The position numbers and the translations under genes were made by a program. A DNA stretch of 64,000 nucleotides, taken from Bdellovibrionales bacterium. GTDB taxonomy: Bacteria > Bdellovibrionota > Bdellovibrionia > Bdellovibrionales > Bdellovibrionaceae. Where the stretch lies: positions 124,001-188,000 of the forward strand of contig JADJOV010000001.1 in the NCBI GenBank assembly GCA_016713585.1. The letters are read 5' to 3'. Below are positions 25,899 to 34,789 of this stretch, in pieces. The notes under the pieces were generated by a model, which did not search any database, had not been told where the DNA came from, and saw only the letters and a list, made by a program, of their open reading frames with translations. The first letter of the stretch is position 1. Each line of letters begins with the position of its first letter.

Positions 25899-26924
25899 TT
25901 AGGTGGATAAAATACTGGATAAATGCACAAGTTCAGGCGAATGCTTTTTCTCAGTTCCAACCGCCGTCTCTAGGGGTATAAAAACCATTTGATTATGGTC
26001 AACACCTACCATGACATCGCACTGTCCACTGAGAAGTGACTCAACTGCAGCGGCACCCATTCTCGAAGCCCAAATGCGATCCATTGCAGTGGGGGCACCC
26101 CCTCTGTGAATGTGTCCTAAAATACAAACTTTTGCATCAAGACCAATTTTTTTACGAATCGCTACAGCAAGATCATAGGCCCTTCCGGGCTTTTGACCCT
26201 CGGCCGTGACAATTATACTGGATCGCTTTCCTTTTTTCTGAGATTCGCGAATATGATCCACAGCTTTGTCCACGGTGGTTAATGCATCAGGCGTAAAAAT
26301 TTCTTCAGCACCACCGGCAATTCCTACGTGCGAGGCTATAAATCCTGAGTTTCGACCCATCACTTCGACAATAAATAAGCGATCATGGCTATCTGCCGTA
26401 TCTCGAATTTTATCGATTGCATCGAGCGCAGTATTGACGGCGGTATCGAAGCCGATTGTATACTCTGATCCAAAAATATCGTTATCGATGGTACCAGGAA
26501 CTCCAACGACTGGAAATTGATGTTCTTCCCAGAGAGTCCGAGCGCCTCGGAAGGAGCCATCTCCACCAATACAAACAAGGGCATCAATGGACTGGGCCTT
26601 CAAATTATCTACAGCTTTTTGACGGACTTCTCGTTTCAAGAAATCCTGAGATCGGCCTGTCTTTAAAACAGTTCCGCCTCGTTGAATAATATTAGCCATG
26701 TCGCGGAGTTGCAGCTGCACCATTTGGGATTCAATCATCCCCGTGTACCCACTGCGAATTCCGAAAACTTCCAAGCCTTTGCCGATAGCGACTCGAACAA
26801 CGGCCCTGATTGCGGCATTCATACCCGGAGCGTCACCACCACTTGTGTAAACTCCAATTCTGCGAATTTCTTTTGAATTGTGCCATAGTGAGGCAATTAA
26901 ATGACAAAACGGGGAAAATGGCAA
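25899..26924 (-). CDS. pfkA: ATP-dependent 6-phosphofructokinase
   Basis: Commits fructose 6-phosphate to glycolysis. Clear motifs: RRIGVYTSGGDAPGMNAAIR (ATP site), IGGDGSFRGA, the catalytic loop GVPGTIDNDI, and EVMGRNSGFIA. The start is uncertain: ATG 26924 lies right at the T tract of the preceding terminator and adds ~20 atypical residues. A better start would be ATG 26886 (MAQFKEIRRIGV...), which is in frame only if one base is removed from the four-T run at 26871-26874. Catalytic core is intact either way. Confidence 0.93.
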   Translation of the reverse strand: MPFSPFCHLIASLWHNSKEIRRIGVYTSGGDAPGMNAAIRAVVRVAIGKGLEVFGIRSGYTGMIESQMVQLQLRDMANIIQRGGTVLKTGRSQDFLKREVRQKAVDNLKAQSIDALVCIGGDGSFRGARTLWEEHQFPVVGVPGTIDNDIFGSEYTIGFDTAVNTALDAIDKIRDTADSHDRLFIVEVMGRNSGFIASHVGIAGGAEEIFTPDALTTVDKAVDHIRESQKKGKRSSIIVTAEGQKPGRAYDLAVAIRKKIGLDAKVCILGHIHRGGAPTAMDRIWASRMGAAAVESLLSGQCDVMVGVDHNQMVFIPLETAVGTEKKHSPELVHLSSILST

Positions 26925-26948
26925 AAAAAAAAGAGGCCGAAGCCTCTT
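26921..26948 (-). terminator. Strong intrinsic terminator after the HU gene
   Basis: On the minus strand AAGAGGC and GCCTCTT (26931-26937 and 26942-26948) form a perfect 7-bp stem with a four-base loop, followed by about ten T. It should end transcription of the HU gene before pfkA. Confidence 0.85.
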
Positions 26949-26994
26949 TTACTTACTGCAACTAAGTTCTAACAATTGGTAGAACTCGTGAAGC

Positions 26995-27267
26995 TTACTT
27001 TACAAGAGCTTTAAACTCAGAACCAGGGCGGAATTTTGGAGCCCAAGAAGCTGGAATTTTGATTGCCTTGCCAGTTTGTGGGTTACGACCTACGCGTGCT
27101 TTTCTTTTAGCTTTTGTGAATGTTCCAAAGCCAACAAGCTTAACATCGTCACCTTTCTTTACTGCTTTTTTAATAGTATCTACGCAGCAATCAAGAATTG
27201 TCTCTGCTTGAACTTTTGAAATCTTTGTCTCTTCTGCAAGCTTCTCAATCAATTGAGCCTTATTCAT
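26995..27267 (-). CDS. hup: HU-family DNA-binding protein
   Basis: Small histone-like nucleoid protein that bends DNA as a dimer. The 90-residue length, the N-terminal MNKAQLIEKLAEETKISKVQ and the DNA-arm motif VGRNPQTGKAIKIPA identify it. It replaces the usual GxNPxTGExIxI arm closely. It has a GGGAG ribosome binding site and its own terminator, so it is likely a monocistronic, highly expressed gene. HU alpha/beta or IHF assignment is not attempted; HU fits best. Confidence 0.96.
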   Translation of the reverse strand: MNKAQLIEKLAEETKISKVQAETILDCCVDTIKKAVKKGDDVKLVGFGTFTKAKRKARVGRNPQTGKAIKIPASWAPKFRPGSEFKALVK

Positions 27268-27394
27268 TCTGTACTCCCTTTGTTGACACAGTCGTTGTGT
27301 TTATATCTTAGATGAACCATACATCCTTGACTGACACATCAAAAGGCAGAAAGAAAAATTCGTCAACTCAAAAAAGTGAAAAAATCTTTCAAAG

Positions 27395-27420
27395 GGAAAA
27401 GGCGCCCAGGAAAGAGCGCC
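27395..27420 (-). terminator. Probable terminator of the lipoprotein gene
   Basis: GGCGC and GCGCC (27401-27405, 27416-27420) form a GC-rich stem with a ten-base loop; on the minus strand it is followed by TTTTCCCTTT. Confidence 0.55.
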
Positions 27421-27464
27421 AAGATTTGCTGATATTTAAAGCAACACTTGAGGTAATTGTGGAT

Positions 27465-28229
27465 CTATAGACAGTCTGGAGTATTGCATCGGCCGAAAGT
27501 TCCGGTGGCCATTTGTTTGCCATGGAAGTGCAGTTTGAAACGAAGTTCCTGATCAAGGACTTTTCCGTTGTCCACTTGAAGTTGAATCAAGCTGCGGTTT
27601 GAACCTGTATCGTAGGGGCCATACCCGCGAGCTTCAAAGCCTTTGTTGGCATTAATAACAGAGGCAACACCTTTTACATCAAAACCATGTCTTGTGGGGC
27701 CTGATTTGCTCCAGATTGGATATCCCAACATACCCGCAAACAGTTCGCCAATAGAGGGAAGTTCAACTGAAAAGCTCCAGTCGCCATTCTGAGACTCGTT
27801 AAACTGAACATAAAAGACTAAGCGCATAACGCTGTTTTGGGTCGCTGAAGTTTGGAGTCCAACCAAAAAATATGAATTCGCCCAAGCATCGCAATTAGCA
27901 GTTCCCCAATTGTAATTGCCCCTGTTGCAGACGCTGTGAGCATTTTCGAGGAAATCTTTGTAGGCTGCAAAATCAGTGATCTGGATGTTATTGTAGCGGA
28001 CGTTATCCGCAAGGTAGCCAGCATCCATATTTGTGATACCCGGATTAACGCCCACTCCGCCAATAATCCTGCCATATTGATCATAACAGTTGCCATTAGC
28101 AGAAAAGCTTGAACCGGCTGGGCATTGGATGCTTGCGACAGGATCGCTGGAGTTTTTATTCCCACAGGCAACGAAGACAAAGACTCCGTAAATCGAAACT
28201 GCGATCATGATAATATGTTTGAAGTTCAT
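27465..28229 (-). CDS. Lipoprotein of unknown function
   Basis: A 254-residue protein starting at ATG 28229 (strong AAGGAGG site). The signal sequence HIIMIAVSIYGVFVFVAC ends in a lipobox-like FVAC, so the mature Cys should be lipidated. The mature N-terminus has a short Cys-containing repeat-like segment (CPAGSSFSANGNCYDQYG), as seen in some surface proteins, then ~190 residues with several aromatic, beta-rich stretches and a C-terminal Cys pair (RCNTPDC). No family recognised. Its upstream region is divergent from the transglycosylase gene. Confidence 0.75.
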   Translation of the reverse strand: MNFKHIIMIAVSIYGVFVFVACGNKNSSDPVASIQCPAGSSFSANGNCYDQYGRIIGGVGVNPGITNMDAGYLADNVRYNNIQITDFAAYKDFLENAHSVCNRGNYNWGTANCDAWANSYFLVGLQTSATQNSVMRLVFYVQFNESQNGDWSFSVELPSIGELFAGMLGYPIWSKSGPTRHGFDVKGVASVINANKGFEARGYGPYDTGSNRSLIQLQVDNGKVLDQELRFKLHFHGKQMATGTFGRCNTPDCL

Positions 28230-28409
28230 AGGAACCTCCTTGTCCTGAGCTAAGTTCACCAATCATGCCATTTTTTAGGAGGCTGGCTGGCCTTCAAGTC
28301 GCAGGGAAGGTGTCAAAAAGATAGACAAAGACAAATAATGGCTCGGGAAGTTAGAAAACCGACGCTCAAAGAATAGAATCTGGCACAAGGGTTGCTCAAG
28401 AGACGGGAT

Positions 28410-29854
28410 ATGAAAAAAAGCAACAAGCTCAATAGCCCCAATAGGGTTTTTATCGCGTCTGCCGTGTTTTTAGCGACGTTATATGTCTTCTCGATTGAAG
28501 GTAATATAGGCTCCGGTCGAAATGCGCCTGAACTTACGACAGCAGAGGTTTCTATCAACCCAGAGGGCATTTGGGGAGATAATGAAAGTCAAACCACCCC
28601 TAATTTTAAGAAGATTCAGACACAGGAGATTGTTCAGGATATAGAAGCGAGGGTCAGTGATGACTTTCCGATTCCATCTGGGCTCGAAAATCGAGTCGGC
28701 TTTTGGGTGAATGTTTACTCTGAATATTCATCTGACCGAAAGATTATTCACCACCTTGATTTTCCTTGGATTACTTATGAGGTCTTTGATGTTTCTTCTA
28801 TCTTGTCAGCTCCGTCTAGATTCAAGTGGACGAATCCCGAGAAAGCCGAACGAGAAACTATGAAGCGCCTTCAATTTGTGAAGACAAAAGTGATGTCACT
28901 CCATAAAAAACTGAAAAAGTGTAAAAAATCCGTTCTAGATGACCTGGCCAACAAGACCAACATAGATAGTATGATCAATATGGATAATATGAGTCCTTTG
29001 GCAAGTTTGGACCCAGAAGAGCTGAAGTACCTTAAGCTTCTTCAAGAGCTTCCGGGCTCGATCCTTAAGAATGTAAAGGAAGCAGGAAGTCGAATTCGCG
29101 TTCAAACAGGACAAAAGGATTTTTTCAGAACGGTCTTCGTATTGCCAGCAAGTACTTTCCTCATATGGAGCAGATTTTAATTGATTACGGACTCCCGCCA
29201 GAGATTTCAAGATTGCCGTTGGTTGAGAGTAGCTTCAATTGGGCAGCCACCAGCAAGGTTGGTGCTGCAGGACTTTGGCAGTTTATGGACAATACGGGGA
29301 AGAAGTTTCTGACAATTAACTCTTACATAGACGAAAGAACCTCACCGATTAAATCAACAGAGGCTGCCGCTGAGCTGATCAAAGAAAATTATAAGATCAT
29401 GGGCAAGTCCTGGCCCTTAGCGATCACGGCGTGGAATCATGGGCCGGGCGGCCTTAAGAAGGCGGTAAAGCAGTTAAAAACTACGGACATAGTGAAAATA
29501 ATCAAATACTTTGAATCAAGGCATTTTAGCTTTGCGTCCGAGAACTTTTATTCTGAATTCTTAGCGGCGCTTTATGTCGAAAAATATGCTGATAAGGTGT
29601 TTGATGTGATGGCTCCTGAAGAGGCGCTTATCTTTGAAAGCTACACACTGACAAAAAGATTAAAGCCTAGTCAGATTTTTAATGCAGTGAGCATTACTCA
29701 GGACGAATTCATAGCCCTAAATCCGGATCTTAAAAAAGCAGTGAAATTCGATCTTCCGTTGCCGAAAGGGTTGGTCATCTTTGTTCATCCGGATCGGGTT
29801 CAAGATCTAGTCGATCTTTCAAGCCAGAAGCTGGCGCGGAACCGAGCGATTTGA
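28410..29854 (+). CDS. MltD-like lytic transglycosylase, one frame break
   Basis: Periplasmic enzyme that cleaves peptidoglycan glycan strands. After an N-terminal membrane/signal segment (VFIASAVFLATLYVFS) come ~230 residues ending in the approach to the catalytic domain; the SLT domain shows RLPLVESSFN (catalytic Glu), SKVGAAGLWQFM and ITAWNHGPGG. The two halves lie in different frames; adding one T to the six-T run at 29120-29125 restores QNGLRIASKYFPHMEQILIDYG, the expected family sequence. The C-terminus (SITQDEFIALNPDLKKAV...VHPDRV) resembles one LysM-like unit. The last 99 bases are duplicated at 30916-31014. Confidence 0.88.
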
Positions 29855-29857
29855 GCT
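29759..29857 (+). repeat. Functional copy of the 99-bp direct repeat (transglycosylase 3' end)
   Basis: Ungapped match to 30916-31014 with ten substitutions (89/99). Covers the last ~31 codons and stop of the transglycosylase gene. The two copies bracket the toxin-antitoxin-like pair. Confidence 0.95.
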
Positions 29858-30018
29858 GATCCTTTTTGCAATCATACTCACAAGTTCGATCTCAGATATG
29901 GGTCTCATCCGTGCGCCAGCGGCCACCAACTGGTCTTTTCTGATTCAAAAAACTGAATTCCGCGTTCCAAATATCTTGTTCTCCATCCATATTGATTAAT
30001 GCAACAGAACCCGAGTTC

Positions 30019-30047
30019 TTGACAAATACGTCAACTTCTGATATCCT
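30019..30047 (+). promoter_or_regulatory. Strong sigma-70-type promoter, probably leaderless
   Basis: TTGACA (30019-30024) and TATCCT (30042-30047) are separated by the ideal 17 bases. The GTG start of the next gene is at 30054, seven bases after the -10 box, so the transcript should begin at or next to the start codon with no Shine-Dalgarno. Confidence 0.75.
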
Positions 30048-30053
30048 AGTATC

Positions 30054-30350
30054 GTGTCAATTCGCAATGAATACCCTCTTAGCATTCAGATCAATGGTCG
30101 AGCCCTCAGTCGGGTCGTCATTGATCAACATTATAGAAAAAAACATGCTGACGTAACTGATGAAATTATTTTAAATCTCATCTCCCAAATCAACGGGAGA
30201 AATTTTGAAATTGAAGATGAGGATGATGACTTTCAATATTTTCGAGTAGAGCCTATTTTTCACAATAAAGCTCCTTACAGATTAATTCTTCTTCTTTGTA
30301 TTACTGAAAATTATTTAGGCGTTGTAAATGCGTTTCGCGTGAAGAGGTAA
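30054..30350 (+). CDS. Putative toxin of a type II-like toxin-antitoxin pair
   Basis: A 98-residue basic/acidic protein of no certain family. The layout (early RVVIDQHYRKKH, central acidic EDEDDDFQYFRVEP, and a final hydrophobic strand followed by NAFRVKR) loosely resembles small RNase-fold toxins of the RelE/BrnT/DUF4258 type, in which a strand plus basic C-terminus ends the fold. The stronger argument is context: it is three bases upstream of a small HTH gene, under its own promoter, in a module bracketed by a duplication. Start is GTG 30054, with no ribosome binding site. Toxin assignment is inference. Confidence 0.6.
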   Translation: MSIRNEYPLSIQINGRALSRVVIDQHYRKKHADVTDEIILNLISQINGRNFEIEDEDDDFQYFRVEPIFHNKAPYRLILLLCITENYLGVVNAFRVKR

Positions 30351-30353
30351 CTT

Positions 30354-30668
30354 ATGACAAAATGGCCTTCAAAAAAACAACTGGACACGGTTAGAAAAAA
30401 ACTTGAAATAGGCCCGGCTTCAAGGCCTTTGCCCAAGGACGCATCTCCCGTAGATAAGGTTAAATACCACATCTGTGAGCAGTTCGTCATTTTCAAGAAT
30501 AATACCAAAATCACTCAAAAGGCTTTGTCAAAAAAAATCGGCACAGATGAAGCCATCATTAGCAAAATCCTTCATTATAATATTGATGAGTTTACGATTG
30601 ATAGACTTGTTAAATTTCTGGCTGCCCTTTACCCCGGCGCCGAAGTGAAAATCGAAGTCGCTTCATGA
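30354..30668 (+). CDS. XRE-like helix-turn-helix antitoxin
   Basis: A 104-residue protein with a Cro/CI-type DNA-binding region at residues ~48-100 (KITQKALSKKIGTDEAIISKIL ... TIDRLVKFLAALYPGAEVKI), the pattern seen in HigA- and MqsA-like antitoxins. The N-terminal 45 residues would be the toxin-binding part. It follows the putative toxin by three bases, so the order is toxin-antitoxin as in higBA. Autoregulation of the upstream promoter is likely from the family, but no operator is identified. Confidence 0.75.
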   Translation: MTKWPSKKQLDTVRKKLEIGPASRPLPKDASPVDKVKYHICEQFVIFKNNTKITQKALSKKIGTDEAIISKILHYNIDEFTIDRLVKFLAALYPGAEVKIEVAS

Positions 30669-30931
30669 TTCATTTTTAAGAGCTATTCCGATATCGAGTC
30701 GATAACAAAGGCTGCCAGTGATGACTAAACATTCCGATTTACGCTGTGAAACCTTGGTATACATTCCAAGAGTTTAGTTGCATTGAAGCGTTTCCCAAAC
30801 TATACCATTTTCGGACCGTTGCGAAGTTCCCGAGCCACTACAAAAAGTTCAAAAAGTTTGTCTAGAAAAAAATGTCTTTGAATGCATTCTGGCAATCATA
30901 AAGGCTCGATTCACCTTGCCGAAAGGATTGG
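30669..30931. other. Spacer after the toxin-antitoxin pair
   Basis: No gene is seen before the second repeat copy begins at 30916. No clear terminator for the pair. Confidence 0.5.
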
Positions 30932-31014
30932 TCATCCTTGTTCATCCGGATCGGGTTCAAGATTTGGTGGACCATTCAAGCCAGAAGTCGGTGCGGAACC
31001 GAGCGATTTGAGCT
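30916..31014 (+). repeat. Second copy of the transglycosylase 3' end
   Basis: Read on the plus strand it still encodes the transglycosylase tail in frame, including VHPDRVQDLV and the stop, but is detached from any gene. On the minus strand it forms the last ~27 codons of the TrmJ-like gene. Confidence 0.95.
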
Positions 31015-31831
31015 TGTTGTATTCTCGAAGTTTTCGAATCGATTGTTGGAGAACAATCTCGAGGATTCGAAGTTCCTTGGGTGTTGGAACATTTTGCAGA
31101 AGCAATCTTCGCAAGACCGTGTAGGCGTTCATTTTTTTCTTGGAAAGATCAAATTTCATTTCGATAAGCCACTCTTTGAGCGTGCTTTCAGGAAAAACAT
31201 CGGCTCGAGAACGCGGACGGGGAGCTTGCTGTCCATCGAGTGCGGTGAGCTTGCCTCCCCACGCCTGGCGCACTATAAACAAGGCTAACATCACTGCTTG
31301 GGCTAAATTGAGGCTCCAGTTTTCTCCATAGGTTGGGATTGAACAGCAAAAGTGAGTCAACTCAAGATCCTCTGCAGCGAGGCCCCAATCCTCCGGTCCA
31401 AATATTAAATATATCGGTATTTCAACTTCGGTGGTCTTTTGGAGCAAACGTGAAAGCTTTGGTAGTTCGGGAAGTAGCTCGCTTAGGCAACGGACTAATC
31501 GGCCTCGTCCATCTCTGGCAGTCAGACTGAGGCGGATTCCCTCTGAGTGCTGTGCAAAGAACTCGGTCCAATCTTTATAGACTTCCCGGGCTCTCAGCGC
31601 GGCCTGACCAGTCGCTGCCGCCTGTTGGGCCTCATAATCAATTTCACATTGGGGAGCTATCAAAATCAGTCGATCAGCACCCATATTGCTCATCGCTCGC
31701 GAAACAGCGCCAATGTTACGAGGGTAAATTGGTCGCACAAGAACAACATGGAGACTGTAGGGGCGTGGGATTTTCAATGTGGAAGGACTAACTACTTTCG
31801 GCAAGTCTAATTCCGTTATGAATAAGGTCAT
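30932..31831 (-). CDS. TrmJ-like SPOUT RNA 2'-O-methyltransferase
   Basis: SPOUT/TrmH-superfamily enzyme of the TrmJ group, which methylates the ribose of position 32 in tRNAs. N-terminal motif 1 is VLVRPIYPRNIGAVSRAMSN, the SAM knot motifs are IYLIFGPEDWGL and the final CSIPTYGENWSLNLAQAVML. A C-terminal extension of ~100 residues follows as in TrmJ. ATG 31831 follows ACGAGGC; an in-frame start at 31864 would add 11 residues. The gene overlaps the upstream hydroxylase stop by 44 bases. The last ~27 residues (from about KSLGSAPTSGLNG, Pro/Gly-rich) are encoded by the antisense of the duplicated transglycosylase tail, so the native C-terminus may have been replaced. Confidence 0.87.
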   Translation of the reverse strand: MTLFITELDLPKVVSPSTLKIPRPYSLHVVLVRPIYPRNIGAVSRAMSNMGADRLILIAPQCEIDYEAQQAAATGQAALRAREVYKDWTEFFAQHSEGIRLSLTARDGRGRLVRCLSELLPELPKLSRLLQKTTEVEIPIYLIFGPEDWGLAAEDLELTHFCCSIPTYGENWSLNLAQAVMLALFIVRQAWGGKLTALDGQQAPRPRSRADVFPESTLKEWLIEMKFDLSKKKMNAYTVLRRLLLQNVPTPKELRILEIVLQQSIRKLREYNKLKSLGSAPTSGLNGPPNLEPDPDEQG

Positions 31832-33612
31832 TGATTTCGCCTCGTTGCTTCGCAAGCTGACCAAGCTTCTCTGCCAGTCTTGGCGTCAAGGCAGAGTCTC
31901 GAAAAAGTTTGTGCGATATTTCGTAAAGCTCAAGATGAATCAGCCAGTCGTCTGGGGCAAGCTTGAGGACCTCGCCTTCCAGGGCCTCAAGCTCAGAGAG
32001 GTGGCCTGATCTCTCGCGAAGATCGCGCACTTTTTGGTAAAGTTGATGGATACTTAATTGTTTCTGTGTAAATTTTGGCGCTGGAACTCTGGGTGCCGCA
32101 AAATCTTGAAAATCGCCAAAAGCGTCTCGATCCGCAGGGCCGCCAAAGACACTCGGAATAGCCGAACCAAGGGCCAAATCGTAGGGACCCCATGAGGGAG
32201 CAAACAAAACTTGGGCTTGTGAAGCGGCTGGGGATTGGGAAAGGTCTGAACTTCGAGAATTGCTTTCAGAAAAAGTGACCTGACAATTTCTGAAAGTCAG
32301 GAGGAGTGTTTTCGAATCGCGCACAACTCTGGAAATCAACTCCCCCTCAACAATGACTCCCGACTCAAATTGGAGTTTGAGTGGTACATTCGTAGGAGCC
32401 TCTAAGTGTTCCCCTTGCCATCTAATTCCGAGTTTACTCCACTCCTGATCGTTCCAAGTAGAAAGCAATTTAGTTTCGCCTCGAATAGTCCCAACTGGAA
32501 AGCCATAACCGTGGGAATGATGACTTCGAGAATGTCCTGGGAGCTCCTTGTCTTTGTAGGAAAGCTGGGAGGGTCCATGAAACTGAAGGTAGCAGGGCAG
32601 TGTATCTCCATGATCCACCTTGAGCTTGCCCCTTGGACAAGTATATACTCTTTCAGAATGCCTGATATTTGAAGACCTGAATCCAATTGGACTGTGTTGA
32701 CTGTTTTTGCTTTTATAATCTGATCCAAACTTTGACGACCACCTCTGCGAAAAGCCATTCTTGCCGCCTGAGCGTCAAGGACCTCGGTGAGGTGATTGAA
32801 ATCGCGGGCAACAAACAGTTGAGGTTGAGGCTCTGTAATATCATAGGCCATTTTTACGCACTCAACCGAGAGTGGAATTTTTTTAACAGCTGGATCCAGA
32901 CATGTTTTGGATTCCCCAACAGACGAGAGCAGTCCAGCCCCTAAAATCTTTGGCGAATCCAAGGAGCCAATTAATCCATATTCGGCAGTCCACCAATTCA
33001 TTCGACCCAACTCTGAAGCTTCCGAGACATGACTCACGCTTTTCGCGACGAGACTCAGATTTTGTTCAGCCTCTTGAACTTGTTCAGGTGTGGAATGGGG
33101 ATTCTCTTTACAATCAGACAAAACACGAATGGCCTCATAGAGTGCAATATCTTCGTGGCTGATAATGGCTTTTTTTGCGACCTCTGCATATTGGCGCAAA
33201 TATCTTGCGAAGTCGGGTTGAACCAGAAGTGGAGCATGGCCCGCTGCCTCATGAACTATATCGGGTGCCGGCGTATATTTTAGATGTTCAATGGAACGCA
33301 TATCTGAAGCAATTGGCAGGATCCCCAAAGACTGCAATTCCATACAGGCTGCCGGTGGTATAAAACCACTCACAGGAATGGCTCGCCACCCAAATTGTTG
33401 GAGCTTCTGACTAATTTCAGAAATTCTAGGGATTCGCTCAATTTCAATTCCCGTTTTTTCAAACCGTCGAGGTAGCTTTCATGCGCGTGTGTAGAAAGAA
33501 AAATTTTGAGTTGGCGAAGAATAAATCGCCACACGGCATGATCAATTGGTGTATATCGATCATAATTTTGTTCAACAACATACTTTTTCAAATGATTTGG
33601 AAGTAGTTCCAA
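31788..33612 (-). CDS. phhA: Long-form aromatic amino acid hydroxylase, two frame breaks
   Basis: Non-haem iron, pterin-dependent monooxygenase (phenylalanine 4-hydroxylase family). The iron ligands are visible: two His in DIVHEAAGHAPLL and Glu in WWTAEYGLIG. The order of segments (N-terminal LPNHLKKYVVEQNYDRYTPI, catalytic core, then SGLQISG and a C-terminal domain ending with SWGPYDLALG...VFGGPADRDAF) matches the ~580-residue form known from Bacillus and Bacteroidetes rather than the ~270-residue Pseudomonas PhhA. Adding one base at the six-T run 33454-33459 and one at the four-C run 32629-32632 gives one open frame of ~610 codons. Start TTG 33612 after GAGGGG. The C-terminal ~120 residues are an extra helical tail. 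Confidence 0.88.
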
Positions 33613-33626
33613 AATGCCCCTCGATG

Positions 33627-34595
33627 TTAATAAATGCTAGATTCCTCGTGGGACAAAAAATTTCGAATATAATCCTCAGTTCCACGCTCGAGGGACCATT
33701 CGGGTCGACTGAGTCCTGCCGTAAAAAGCTTTTCCATTTTGGCTTCGGTAAAATATTGGTACTGACCTCTTAAATCTTCTGGCATTTCCAGCCACTTTAT
33801 TTTTTCGGGAATTGACATAGCTGAAAAGACACCCTTTGCTAAGTCTCGCCAGGTTCTTGAGTGGCCAGAGCCCATATTATATACGCCATTCTTAGGCTTG
33901 AGCTCGATCAATTCACTAATCCACCTTGTGATATCGCGAATATAAACAAAATCTCTTTTCTGCTCACCATCGGCATACTTTGGATGGTAGGATTTAAAAA
34001 GGCCGAGTTCGCCGTTTTGCTTGATTTGATGGTAGGCCTTAAAGGCAACACTCGCCATTCCTTCTTTGTGTGCTTCGTGTGGGCCATAGACATTGAAAAA
34101 GCGAAGACCATACCAATGTTGAGGGCATTGTCCTTGTTTCAGAGCCCAGCGATCAAACTGCACCTTGGATTCACCGTATAGGTTGAAAGGTTTGAGTGCC
34201 TCAGGATCAGAATGGTCGTCAAACCCAAGCTCTCCTGAGCCATAGGTTGCAGCGCTACTGGCATAAATAAGATTCTTTTTATTCTTTGCACACCAAGTCC
34301 ATATTTTTTGTGTGTACTCAAGATTATTTTCTTTTAAAAAGTCCCAGTTTTTCTCTGTGGTTGAAGAGCATGCGCCCATATGAATAACCCAGCGAACCGC
34401 TGCGCCCTCCTTTGAGTCTAAATAATCCCAGAGAGCCTCTTTTGGAAGAAAGTGAAGAAACTGCCGTTTTTTCACCAAATTTCGAGTTTTGAGATCAACT
34501 GAATCAACAAGGGTTAAATTTTTAAAGCCCTCTTGGTTGAGTTCCCACACAATCATGCTGCCAATAAATCCGTTGGACCCTGTAACAATTATCAT
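33627..34595 (-). CDS. hldD: ADP-L-glycero-D-manno-heptose 6-epimerase
   Basis: NAD(P)-dependent epimerase making the heptose donor for the lipopolysaccharide inner core. The cofactor motif is VTGSNGFIGS at the N-terminus; catalytic YxxxK is YGESK (~143-147), and the HldD-specific LRFFNVYGPHEAHKGxMASV block appears as LRFFNVYGPHEAHKEG with MASVAF. Length 322 matches. It lies 14 bases upstream of the hydroxylase gene on the same strand. Presence implies heptose-containing LPS. Confidence 0.95.
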   Translation of the reverse strand: MIIVTGSNGFIGSMIVWELNQEGFKNLTLVDSVDLKTRNLVKKRQFLHFLPKEALWDYLDSKEGAAVRWVIHMGACSSTTEKNWDFLKENNLEYTQKIWTWCAKNKKNLIYASSAATYGSGELGFDDHSDPEALKPFNLYGESKVQFDRWALKQGQCPQHWYGLRFFNVYGPHEAHKEGMASVAFKAYHQIKQNGELGLFKSYHPKYADGEQKRDFVYIRDITRWISELIELKPKNGVYNMGSGHSRTWRDLAKGVFSAMSIPEKIKWLEMPEDLRGQYQYFTEAKMEKLFTAGLSRPEWSLERGTEDYIRNFLSHEESSIY

Positions 34596-34789
34596 AGTTG
34601 TTTTAGCCTATGCGAGGATCTCTTTTGAGTCCACTGGAATGATGATGTTCGTATTTTCAACAGCTCTGAAAAAAGACCATGAATCAAAAGCTGAGAGACA
34701 ATCTAGCATACCCTGAGGTCGGCACAACGCTTGCTCTATGATTTGTTCAGGTGGACGAATCTGGGGGAAATGAGTTTAGGGGGAGTTGA

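Noticed and set aside
30882..31124. 80-codon plus frame over the second repeat copy
   Set aside because: It is a shifted reading of the displaced transglycosylase tail and antisense of the methyltransferase gene.
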